The notes beneath the pieces are model-generated. The model was not told where the DNA came from, did no database searches, and saw only the letters and a program-made list of their open reading frames with translations. The translations under genes and the position numbers were made by a program. A DNA stretch of 11,967 nt, taken from positions 1-11,967 of the forward strand of contig CAVFFT010000083.1 of assembly GCA_963621885.1 (NCBI GenBank), given 5' to 3'. Shown here one piece after another: positions 1 to 6,971 of the stretch. This stretch comes from UMGS1519 sp963621885 (lineage in GTDB: Bacteria > Actinomycetota > Coriobacteriia > Coriobacteriales > Eggerthellaceae). How positions within the stretch are numbered: position 1 is the first letter of the stretch; each line of letters begins with the position of its first letter.

Positions 1-93
1 AATCTGCATTGAGGGCATCATATCAGAAATCATAAGTTAACGATGTAGTTTTTTGTAAATCTGTCTCAGATACATCGATAACAGTGATATTTG

Positions 94-111
94 TCACTCC
101 CACTCGATGGT
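94..111 (-). repeat. Putative distal att site (guaA 3'-end repeat)
   Basis: On the minus strand this encodes TIEWE followed by a TGA stop, the same ending as the intact guaA gene. The core 97-111 matches 6975-6989 at 12 of 15 positions in the same orientation, with 8 identical bases in a row (98-105 and 6976-6983). Just upstream on the minus strand (to about 130) the AAG CCG codons of the guaA tail also recur. A second guaA tail about 6.9 kb from the real one is what integration into the guaA 3' end would leave. The copy is imperfect, so it may come from an older or different element. Confidence 0.6.
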
Positions 112-203
112 GGATGGTTTATGCGGCTTGAGCATATGTATGAGGTTTGAGTCCGAATTTTGGCGCCGTTGAGGGCTGTTTTTCTCTGACCTGGGGTTTC
201 GCG

Positions 204-289
204 AAAACTCGGGGACAAATTTGGGACAAGAACTTAAACTCACGGATAAACTCACGCCCTTGAGTTTAAATTTTTGTCCCCGAGATTTT
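204..289. repeat. Large imperfect palindrome with GGGACAAA motifs
   Basis: The outer arms are CTCGGGGACAAATTT (208-222) and its near-complement (268-284). The inner arms TTAAACTCA (234-242) and TGAGTTTAA (261-269) are exact complements. The left arm has an extra GGGACAAGAAC (223-233) that breaks the symmetry. GGGACAAA-type words therefore occur at 212-219 and 223-229 on the plus strand and 273-280 on the minus strand. The related word GGGACAAAAAT recurs near the other island end (6938-6948). I infer arm-type integrase sites or a relic of the recombination module. A structured RNA is the alternative. Confidence 0.5.
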
Positions 290-376
290 GCGATTACGTT
301 TCCGCAGGTTACGGCGTTGCATGATTCGCTCGAAAATCTCAACTCTCAAACTACCTGGGGTTTTGGAATCCTCTTG

Positions 377-397
377 AAAAGCACTCGCTATATCGAG
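377..397 (-). terminator. Weak hairpin after the DUF3800 gene
   Basis: On the minus strand a CTCG/CGAG stem (384-397) with a 6-base loop is followed by TGCTTTTC. It lies just past the DUF3800 stop codon, where a terminator would be expected. The 4-bp stem is short for an intrinsic terminator, so termination here may be weak. Confidence 0.3.
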
Positions 398-413
398 CTA
401 GCCAGCCCGTTCG

Positions 414-1088
414 CTATGCCAATCGCTTCTTGCGAAGCTTCTTCAGGTAGTTCTTCTTGAAGTCGCGATTGGTGCCGAAGAATATCCTCTCGGTTCCGCC
501 GACCTCGTTGGCCTCGTATTTGATCGCGGCCAGCTCGACCTCGCAGATGAAGTCCGCGATCTGCTGAAGCCGGAAATGCGCGGGGTCGTAGTCCCTGTAG
601 ACGATAGCCTGCTTGCCCAGAGCGTACTCGAACGCCGCATGAAGCGTGTCGGTGACCATGCCCTGGCCGTCATCGTAGTAGATCTTGACGACATCGTAGC
701 CTTGCAGGTATTCCAACTTATCGAAGAGCAGAAGGATAAGGTCCTTCCTCATCTTGGAGAACGCCTCGTCGTCGCTTCGGAAGTGCGATTTGCGGTAAGC
801 GAGCACCTCGTAGGAGAAGGGGCATTTCCATGCGAACGTGCTGAAACAGGTCAAAAGCCTGTTGCGCTCCTGCGCCGTCATGCCCTTGTAGTCCTCATTG
901 GCGCGCATGAGCGGGTTCATGTGCAGCGGGATGTCACGCAGACCGCGCTGCGACAGGGTGCCCTCATAACGCCCGATATGCTCGAAGACGTCTTCGGACT
1001 GGTCGTGCAGGACGAGGGCCAGCAGGTAATATTTCGCATCCTCGCCGGAGTTGCCGGACTCGTCCACGAACACCGAGAGCTCCCGCAT
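414..1088 (-). CDS. DUF3800 domain protein
   Basis: This 224-residue protein has the hallmarks of the DUF3800 family, as I recall them. A buried strand ends in an acidic DESGN motif at residues 9-13. A second acidic segment, YYDDGQ, lies at 137-142. A C-terminal helix, LQQIADFICEVE (174-185), carries Asp179 and precedes a basic tail ending KKLRKKRLA. DUF3800 proteins are thought to adopt an RNase H-like fold with a metal site built from such acidic residues. They are frequent in mobile and defence islands, but their substrate is not established. The ATG at 1088 is supported by a strong GGGGAGG site (1094-1100) 5 nt upstream. It is transcribed divergently from the helicase operon, and its GC-rich codons resemble the host more than that operon does. 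It may be an effector or a separate passenger gene. Family confidence is high; function is unknown. Confidence 0.85.
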   Translation of the reverse strand: MRELSVFVDESGNSGEDAKYYLLALVLHDQSEDVFEHIGRYEGTLSQRGLRDIPLHMNPLMRANEDYKGMTAQERNRLLTCFSTFAWKCPFSYEVLAYRKSHFRSDDEAFSKMRKDLILLLFDKLEYLQGYDVVKIYYDDGQGMVTDTLHAAFEYALGKQAIVYRDYDPAHFRLQQIADFICEVELAAIKYEANEVGGTERIFFGTNRDFKKNYLKKLRKKRLA

Positions 1089-1114
1089 GCGAACCTCCCC
1101 TAGATAAAGAAAAT

Positions 1115-1157
1115 GCCGGGGGGATCCCCCGGCCCTTGATTGCCCCTCGTTGCCGAG
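1115..1157 (-). promoter_or_regulatory. Structured leader, attenuator-like, of DUF3800 gene
   Basis: Transcription from the promoter at 1169-1197 gives a leader of about 75 nt. On the minus strand it first contains CTCG-GCAA-CGAG (1146-1157), a 4-bp stem closed by a GNRA tetraloop. Then follows GCCGGGGG-ATC-CCCCCGGC (1115-1133), a perfect 8-bp GC-only stem. That stem is followed at once by ATTTTCTTT and then by the ribosome binding site at 1094-1100. A GC stem with a U-rich tail is the form of an intrinsic terminator. Sitting between promoter and ribosome binding site, it would attenuate expression unless antiterminated. A mere leader stabiliser is the alternative. Confidence 0.55.
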
Positions 1158-1168
1158 CGACTGCTTGT

Positions 1169-1197
1169 TTTATAGCATTTGGCGGAAATATCGTCAA
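1169..1197 (-). promoter_or_regulatory. Sigma-70 promoter of DUF3800 gene
   Basis: On the minus strand the -35 TTGACG (1192-1197) and -10 TATAAA (1169-1174) are separated by exactly 17 bp. Each hexamer differs from consensus at one position. Predicted transcription starts near 1162. This is one of the best promoter matches in the window. Confidence 0.8.
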
Positions 1198-1310
1198 GCC
1201 GCATTCGGCGTCTGCCATCAACCGTTTTGCAAGGATGAAGACGCCAAGAAGCTGCACGCTATTCCCATCTTGATGCGAGGGGGCTGCTTTGGGCAAAATC
1301 CGTCTACGTA

Positions 1311-1347
1311 ACGATTGCGTACGATGCGTGACAGGACTGAGTATAAT
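1311..1347 (+). promoter_or_regulatory. Promoter and possible operator of helicase operon
   Basis: A perfect -10 TATAAT lies at 1342-1347, which would start transcription near 1354, about 50 nt before the preferred ATG. No good -35 is seen at 16-18 bp. Instead a tandem direct repeat, ACGATTGCGT then ACGATGCGT (1311-1320 and 1321-1329), covers the -35 region. A perfect -10 with a poor -35 overlapped by a direct repeat suggests an activator or repressor site. The regulator is not identified. Upstream, 1198-1310 holds no further feature that I can support. Confidence 0.55.
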
Positions 1348-1403
1348 GAACAAAAAGCTAGCTCCCTTTGCATAATATATACAATTTAGGATTGGATGCT
1401 GCA

Positions 1404-4307
1404 ATGGTTAATGATGGCGTTGTTGTTAGGTATGGAGTTGCCGACCGAGCCCATGAGAATGAATTTTTCCGTTATTTTGCTAAATCCATAAAGACTTATT
1501 TTGACGAAAAAAAGATACCCGCTTTGCTGATTGGTATGCCCGAATGCAAGGTTGACAGCAGACTTCAAATCGATGCACTCTTGCTAACTGAAAATACCGT
1601 AACAATCATTGACTTCAAAGACTATGGCGGAACGCTTATTCTCCCGGATGAGGCTTTATTTAAAAAAGGCCGATGGGAAACCGCAGAGGGGCTAATCGTA
1701 AAGGGCGGGTCCAGTCCAAACCCTTTCTACCAAACCGGCCTTCAGCGTGAACGCCTCGCTAAAATTTTGCGCACATTTTGCCGCAACCTTTCATCGTTTA
1801 ATCCCCGGCATATTTCTACGCTCGTGTGCTTTTCAAAGCGCATGCAAGTTGAAGGCTATATCCCTGGGAATTTCAAAAGCTATTTTCATATTGCCGACAA
1901 GGCTACGTTTCTGGAAAAACTGTTTGATATCGTCTGCGTAGGTCGTGATAAAGCTGGCCTTCTCGAAGAAAAATCCCTTCGCGTTTTTAATGAGAAAATC
2001 TTCAATTCTACCGAATACGAACTGGAGGTTAACCCAGCTCATTTTGAAGCCATACGGACAGAAGGCACCGCTGAAACCGATTGCGTGAGCGAGCATCCCG
2101 TGCCTACAATTATAAAAGATATCAAGTCTTTCCTCGAAGGCGATTCTCCCGTATTGATCGCAACTGGCACTCTTGGATCCGGAAAGACGCAACTGGGCTC
2201 AATTATTCGAGAGGAAGCGTTCGCCATCGGCTTCACGTCAGCTCCGGTCTTTGCCCTGTCAAACAGGGTGAAAAGAAACCTTGCCGGCAATATCGATGAA
2301 GTTGAGAGCCTGTATTCAACTCTTTTTGACTTCTCATCAACTAAAGTTGATGAGAACGGTGATCGATATATACCCTTGGCATCGATGGAATACTATGATC
2401 CCTTTGCAGATTGCGCAGCGCGAGAAGACGAGATGGCGCACCGGCATGTTTTCATCGTGTACGAGAGTCAGTTGATTACGGATTCCGCTCGTTCTGGCGA
2501 GATGGTTCAGTTCGGGACCGGACACCTTCTCTCTGATCTCTTGGTATATCTTGGCATAGAGAAAGACGGCAGTAAAAACAAAGTTGTATTCATCGGGGAT
2601 AAATTCCAACTTGGGTTCGGATTATGGAGCGAGTCTTGTCTAAATGCGAATTGGTATAAGAAAGAAATCTCCGTTGCGTCAATAGAATTGCCTGATGCCC
2701 AGAATCCGAATGGGATTCAAGAAACGTGCTTGCAGATTGCTAACGCCATTCGTCAAAATAGGACAACCAACCTGGTCCTCGCTGCAAACGATCAAGTGAA
2801 AATATGCGATATCAGCCAAGAGAGAGGCCTGCTGGAGAAGACGGCTAACGACCATACACACCACAAAGTGCTCTCTTACACTAATAGGCAGGCATGCGGT
2901 CTTAACGATTATGTAAAAGCCAAGATCGTGGGCAACGGATCCTTTCCCGCTTCCGACGATGTGATCGTCTTTGGAGACCAAGTTTATGCATACCCCTCGA
3001 AGCGCACATTGGATTCGTACGCCGCAATCGCCCAATTTGACGGCAGGGAGCCAAAGCGAATAGAGAACGGCGAAATCGGCACAATCGCATTTGTGGACAC
3101 CAACAGAGAGAACTGGCTCTTTTTGGAAGAGCAGGTCTCAAAGGAAGAGGCGCCTGTAAGGCTGACCCTCGTCGACGCCGACGTCCGCTTGGAATCTTCG
3201 AAGGACATGCCGACTTATCGCATTCACTTTATCTTGGAGCTGCTCCAATCCGATAGCTCCAAGCTTGACCCGATGCAAGAAATGGCTTTGAAAGTGCACC
3301 TCTCCAGTTTATTGGAGAGCTACATGAAGAGCCACCCTTTCGAAAAGAGTAAACATTTCAAAGAGATGATTAGCCTGGGAGACTTCAGCAAGAACGCATC
3401 TGGCCAGTACCGAGATAAAAACGATGCGAGATTCTTGACCGCGTACGAAAAGCGCCATCGTAGCGAAATCCAGCAAGAAGCCATGAGAAATGACAGCGAA
3501 TACTCGATGTGGTTGAATGCTGCACGCATAAAGTATGGTTGGTGTATGACTGTACACAAGGCAATGTCAAGCGAGTACGATGAAGTCACGTTTTCGACGA
3601 ATTACGATGGGGGAAGAAGAAACGAGAGCTATTTTAGGTTCCTATACACTGGAATCAGCAGGGCTAGAAATCGCGTAAACCTAGTGCGATGGGAGCCGGT
3701 ATCGCCATTTGAGAAGACGGAATTCGGCTACATAGATGAGATGACAAGCCGTTCTGCAAAAAAACGTCCGGTGCTGGTGTCGACAATCGAAAACGTTAGC
3801 GCGGATGTGAGGGACCTCGTGGAACGCTCGCTTGCCCCAGGTATGTCTGTCAAGAATTCGAAATCGGTTCGTTATCAGGAAATCTTCGAGATATCCGAAA
3901 ATGAAAAATCGTTCAAGGCGATATTTGATTACGGAAACGACGGAAGGGTCAAAGCGCCACGATACGCGACGGGCGACAAAGAGTTGTTTGGCGCCTTTCG
4001 AGACACCGTCTGCGGATCAACGAATTTGTCTTTCATTGGTACCGAGGAGGCTATGCGCTGGCTTTACGACATAGTTTCTATAGATATTCTGAAAGAATGG
4101 GAAGTTAAGGTCTTATCTTCCTCGAACTATAGGGATGTTCTGGAACTTAAGAAGAAGAATTCTAGCGTCGATGTGCGCGTAGACTACAAAAAAGATGGTT
4201 CAGTTAGTGGATTCAAGGCGTTATCGGGAGATCGACTTCTATATGACGAAGCAGCTCAGCTCATTTGCTCATATTACGCACTGGAAAATCCCAATCTAAA
4301 TCAATAG
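1404..4307 (+). CDS. NERD nuclease-SF1 helicase, island operon gene 1
   Basis: A 967-residue protein that joins a nuclease-like domain to a helicase. Residues about 10-120 resemble a NERD domain: HENE at 17-20, Asp57 in QIDAL, IDFK with Asp70 and Lys72, and a QxxxxR helix from Gln110. This is an intact PD-(D/E)xK-type set. The SF1 core follows: Walker A GTLGSGKT (255-262), a motif II-like IVYESQ (Tyr353-Glu354), motif III GDKFQL (Asp399, Gln402), a UvrD_C_2-like VLSYTNRQ segment, motif V VHKAMSSE (His718) and motif VI YTGISRAR (748-755). The tail (about 824-955) carries a duplicated unit. Motif II has Tyr where Asp is usual. The frame can open at TTG 1368, but no ribosome binding site precedes it. 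ATG 1404 has GGATG-type complementarity and is preferred. It is AT-rich relative to guaA and pcrA. Predicted to unwind and perhaps cut nucleic acid; a defence role is inferred. Confidence 0.85.
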   Translation: MVNDGVVVRYGVADRAHENEFFRYFAKSIKTYFDEKKIPALLIGMPECKVDSRLQIDALLLTENTVTIIDFKDYGGTLILPDEALFKKGRWETAEGLIVKGGSSPNPFYQTGLQRERLAKILRTFCRNLSSFNPRHISTLVCFSKRMQVEGYIPGNFKSYFHIADKATFLEKLFDIVCVGRDKAGLLEEKSLRVFNEKIFNSTEYELEVNPAHFEAIRTEGTAETDCVSEHPVPTIIKDIKSFLEGDSPVLIATGTLGSGKTQLGSIIREEAFAIGFTSAPVFALSNRVKRNLAGNIDEVESLYSTLFDFSSTKVDENGDRYIPLASMEYYDPFADCAAREDEMAHRHVFIVYESQLITDSARSGEMVQFGTGHLLSDLLVYLGIEKDGSKNKVVFIGDKFQLGFGLWSESCLNANWYKKEISVASIELPDAQNPNGIQETCLQIANAIRQNRTTNLVLAANDQVKICDISQERGLLEKTANDHTHHKVLSYTNRQACGLNDYVKAKIVGNGSFPASDDVIVFGDQVYAYPSKRTLDSYAAIAQFDGREPKRIENGEIGTIAFVDTNRENWLFLEEQVSKEEAPVRLTLVDADVRLESSKDMPTYRIHFILELLQSDSSKLDPMQEMALKVHLSSLLESYMKSHPFEKSKHFKEMISLGDFSKNASGQYRDKNDARFLTAYEKRHRSEIQQEAMRNDSEYSMWLNAARIKYGWCMTVHKAMSSEYDEVTFSTNYDGGRRNESYFRFLYTGISRARNRVNLVRWEPVSPFEKTEFGYIDEMTSRSAKKRPVLVSTIENVSADVRDLVERSLAPGMSVKNSKSVRYQEIFEISENEKSFKAIFDYGNDGRVKAPRYATGDKELFGAFRDTVCGSTNLSFIGTEEAMRWLYDIVSIDILKEWEVKVLSSSNYRDVLELKKKNSSVDVRVDYKKDGSVSGFKALSGDRLLYDEAAQLICSYYALENPNLNQ

Positions 4308-4317
4308 GTGAATCGAG

Positions 4318-6732
4318 ATGGCTTATCAACCGAGTGCCGAAGCTGTCCGGGTTACGGAATTGCGTAAATCAGGCAAATTAAAAGAGGCGTATGAATACGC
4401 ACGAATGGAATTCGCGACCGGTAACCGTGAAGATACCTTTATGGAAGCCTACACCTGGGTATTGCATGATTGCCTAAAAAGATATTTCGACCCCAAATCG
4501 CGATTTAACCAAGACCCACGTGCGTTTGTTAGCGCATTGTCCCATATACGACACTTTCCGATTAAGGAAGAGAGAGACGACCTATTCCTCAAACTCCTAA
4601 TCAAAAAGACAAGTTCTGTCTGCTGGAATGTTGCGAAGCAGAGAGACTTGGAAAGCACGCGTCTGCTTGCTACGGAAATAACAAAATGGAAGAAAGGCGA
4701 AGCCTTATACACTTCCGAGGTCGCTCGTCCTTTGCTTATCGGCTTGAAAAGCGATCGACAGGGATGCGGAATGACGCTTCGCTGGTTGGGCGTATCTGCC
4801 AATTCTTGGGACTCCTTTATGAAAATGCCGCCAGAAACGATCGAGGCGCAGTCTTCGAGAGACGATGTGTCGTACACCTCTATCCTATGGGCCATATATG
4901 ACGATTTAAAGCAATATTCAGGAGACAAGCAGGGGCGCAGGTTGTCTTTGGAGGACTTCATTCGGACTTTATCGCTTTTCAGAATCTTTAACCAATGCTC
5001 GAATGATGCTCGGGAAATCCTTGGATACTCTGTTGCCAAATTAGTACACATAGGCTGGGACTGCAGAAAAACCAAGAATTTAAGAGCTATCGAACTCCTT
5101 TTGCGGGAAGCCATTATTTGGCCGCAGGGCTCCGTAATGCATTGCTCAGATGTATTGCTTATGTTCGCAAAGGGTCTCGAGAACAATCCAGCTGGAATCA
5201 TCAGCCTTGTTGAATGGTACGGCCTGGATAAATTTTCTTCACAAGATTACGAGGAGAAGACAGATGGGGATAGGATCTTCCCCTCTCTTGCTCAGTCCTT
5301 GTCATCGCAATATCTAAAAGCATTGCTGTCAAAAGATAAAGATGGTCGGCCTGTCGCGTCTGGCAAACAGAGGGAATATGCCGTAGAGGCGTTAAGCAAA
5401 CTGCTCGATACCGATCACTGCTCTTCCTGGAAGTGGGAGTCTTATAGGTTTGGCTTGCTTTTGATAGAAACAGGCCGATGTGAAGAGGCGAGAACGCGAC
5501 TCGCGAATATCGTGGCGTCGGATACAAGGCAGGCTTGGGCATGGGCGGCTTACGGCCGCGCCTGGAAAGCCGATTCCGAAGAACTATACGAACAGTGTTT
5601 GTTCAGGGGACTTGCGGAATCGAACGATATCCAGACCTCATTGAGCGTCCATGAGGAGGCCTTGCAAGTATTTGCCAGAAAGGGACTTTTTGGTTGCGCA
5701 AAGTCCGAAGCGAGAATAATTGAGAAATTTAGAGCCGAGCAAGAGTGGAAAGCCTCGAAAGTTGTCGAGAACGCAAAATCGCAAGATTGGTTTTCATCGG
5801 CCGCGGAGAGTTCCGACCTTAAAGAAGCGTATGAGGAACTGTCTACCGAAGCCGAGAAGATTCTTGCTGAAAGCTTGCCTTGGACTGAGTTCTATGCCGA
5901 ATGGGAAAACCGTCAAAAGGGCATTGTCGGCATAGTCATTCCTGGCGACTACAACATGAGAAGTTTAGAGAATGCAAATAGAGGCATTGCGCACGGTAAG
6001 CTTGCTGAACAATTAGAGGTAGGTAAGTGCTACAAGGGACACTGCGGGCCAGAAAAAAAATCTATAGTTGGTCCAATAGTGGAATGTCCCGATGCTCAAA
6101 TCTCGTCATATTTCATTAGCGATTTTGCAGGTGATATAGACCTTGTTAAGAATTTTGCTTTTGTAAGGAGCGAAATGGGAAGCATGTGGGTTTCGCCCAG
6201 TCTCGTTGAAAGACTTGGGGCAAAGCAGTGCCAGCGCGTGCGCGGAACCCGCAGAAGATTGTTCAATGGAAAGGAGAAAAAGTGGGAATGGGCAATAAAC
6301 TCTATTGAAATTGACGCAAATGCCCCAATTCCCAAGACACAGAAAACGCTTCATGGCGATCTTGAAATAGTAAGACCAAATTCAGGCCAAGCTTTTGGTT
6401 TCGTCGACGGCTGCTATGTCTCAGGGGAACTAATTAAGAGCCTGAATGGCATTCCTGAAGGATACATTGATGAAGTAGAAATTGAGGCTGAGAAAAGCTG
6501 GGATAAAAAGAAAGAGAAATGGGGTTGGAGGGCAACAAGCCTTAAAGTTGTTGATCCGTTAAACAATGAAGCAACTGAACGCAGCGGATACTCATATGAC
6601 GACACTACGGTTGATTATAAGCAAGTTGGCAAAAAATACGCCAATCCGATTCCGGAAGAGTGGGCGGATTACGCATCTGCACGGGAGCGGGAAATGTGCC
6701 GCGAGCAAAATGCAGACGCAGCTGAATCGTGA
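4318..6732 (+). CDS. TPR-like protein with tandem cold-shock/OB-like units
   Basis: An 804-residue protein I cannot assign to a named family. It is mostly helical up to about residue 520. TPR-like hairpins are visible at 15-35 (LRKSGKLKEAYEYAR) and 382-418 (LIETGRCEEARTRLANI, then a WAWAAYGRAW segment). A Lys/Glu-rich helical stretch follows at about 480-520. From Trp522 the chain becomes beta-like. Two similar units follow: FAFV at 613-616 with KKWEW at 654-658, and FGFV at 693-696 with EKWGW at 733-737, about 80 residues apart. The aromatic FxFV start and spacing recall cold-shock/OB folds, suggesting RNA or ssDNA binding. The start is 10 bp after the helicase stop, and its AGGTGA site (4306-4311) overlaps that stop, so the two are probably coupled. 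It is likely the scaffold or sensor partner of the helicase (inference). No signal peptide or membrane segment is seen. Confidence 0.8.
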   Translation: MAYQPSAEAVRVTELRKSGKLKEAYEYARMEFATGNREDTFMEAYTWVLHDCLKRYFDPKSRFNQDPRAFVSALSHIRHFPIKEERDDLFLKLLIKKTSSVCWNVAKQRDLESTRLLATEITKWKKGEALYTSEVARPLLIGLKSDRQGCGMTLRWLGVSANSWDSFMKMPPETIEAQSSRDDVSYTSILWAIYDDLKQYSGDKQGRRLSLEDFIRTLSLFRIFNQCSNDAREILGYSVAKLVHIGWDCRKTKNLRAIELLLREAIIWPQGSVMHCSDVLLMFAKGLENNPAGIISLVEWYGLDKFSSQDYEEKTDGDRIFPSLAQSLSSQYLKALLSKDKDGRPVASGKQREYAVEALSKLLDTDHCSSWKWESYRFGLLLIETGRCEEARTRLANIVASDTRQAWAWAAYGRAWKADSEELYEQCLFRGLAESNDIQTSLSVHEEALQVFARKGLFGCAKSEARIIEKFRAEQEWKASKVVENAKSQDWFSSAAESSDLKEAYEELSTEAEKILAESLPWTEFYAEWENRQKGIVGIVIPGDYNMRSLENANRGIAHGKLAEQLEVGKCYKGHCGPEKKSIVGPIVECPDAQISSYFISDFAGDIDLVKNFAFVRSEMGSMWVSPSLVERLGAKQCQRVRGTRRRLFNGKEKKWEWAINSIEIDANAPIPKTQKTLHGDLEIVRPNSGQAFGFVDGCYVSGELIKSLNGIPEGYIDEVEIEAEKSWDKKKEKWGWRATSLKVVDPLNNEATERSGYSYDDTTVDYKQVGKKYANPIPEEWADYASAREREMCREQNADAAES

Positions 6733-6738
6733 TAGATT

Positions 6739-6782
6739 GACACTGACAACCAGTTTGTGTCTAGCTCTCAAATTGAGAGAGC
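6739..6782 (+). other. Two hairpins after the island operon
   Basis: GACAC (6739-6743) pairs with GTGTC (6757-6761). Then CTCTCAA (6765-6771) pairs with TTGAGAG (6773-6779). Neither is followed by a T-tract, so they are not typical intrinsic terminators. They could protect the 3' end of the operon mRNA or be relics of the island end. The stop codon of the upstream gene ends 6 bp before the first hairpin. Confidence 0.35.
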
Positions 6783-6820
6783 GGTCAGAGAATGAAAACC
6801 TAAAATTCCAGCTCAAAGGC

Positions 6821-6858
6821 AAAGAAAAAGCCCTCGACTCTTCGCGGAATCGAGGGCT
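6821..6858 (-). terminator. Intrinsic terminator, serving guaA
   Basis: On the minus strand AGCCCTCGA (6850-6858) pairs with TCGAGGGCT (6829-6837), a perfect 9-bp stem, followed by TTTTCTTT. This is a strong Rho-independent terminator about 114 nt past the guaA stop. On the plus strand the same stem is followed only by GATTTAG, so it may stop the island operon less efficiently. It lies on the island side of the putative att core. Confidence 0.8.
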
Positions 6859-6936
6859 GATTTAGCTCGAATATTCATCCGAATTGCAGGTGGCTTGGCA
6901 CAGACTTCATTCAAAACGGTACACGGCGGTACTCAG

Positions 6937-6956
6937 CGGGACAAAAATCCGCAGGT
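6937..6956 (+). repeat. Arm-like motif at the right island end
   Basis: GGGACAAAAAT (6938-6948) matches the complement of the 3' arm of the left palindrome (270-280). TCCGCAGGT (6948-6956) is identical to 301-309 at the left end. Both words therefore recur within a few hundred bases of each putative att site, as expected for integrase or excisionase arm sites. They are too short to exclude chance individually; the pairing is the argument. Confidence 0.45.
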
Positions 6957-6971
6957 CAAACCCCCTGAAAA

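Larger units (their letters stand above)
1..413. other. Non-coding left margin and island end
   Basis: No convincing gene lies here. The short open frames on either strand have no ribosome binding site and match no family I know. Positions 1-93 are AT-rich and would be either the original DNA downstream of guaA or the end of a neighbouring inserted element. The stretch holds a guaA-tail repeat (94-111), a large imperfect palindrome (204-289) and a weak hairpin after the DUF3800 gene (384-397), each listed separately. The layout fits the non-coding end of an integrated element. The nature of the left flank cannot be settled from this window. Confidence 0.6.

Noticed and set aside
204..289. CRISPR-like or transposon inverted repeat
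   Set aside because: There is only one palindrome with no spacer periodicity, no transposase gene and no target-site duplication. The motif sharing with the opposite island end fits integrase sites better.
94..342. Minus-strand 82-residue frame ending in TIEWE, as a gene
   Set aside because: Only the last residues resemble GuaA. The rest reads through the palindrome and has no family match or good ribosome binding site. It is better read as an att remnant.
964..1404. Minus-strand 146-residue frame upstream of and overlapping DUF3800
   Set aside because: It covers the divergent promoters and leader and overlaps the DUF3800 start in another frame, with no recognisable domain.
4449..5201. Minus-strand 250-residue frame opposite the TPR-like gene
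   Set aside because: It is antisense to a well-supported gene with its own ribosome binding site and shows no family signature.
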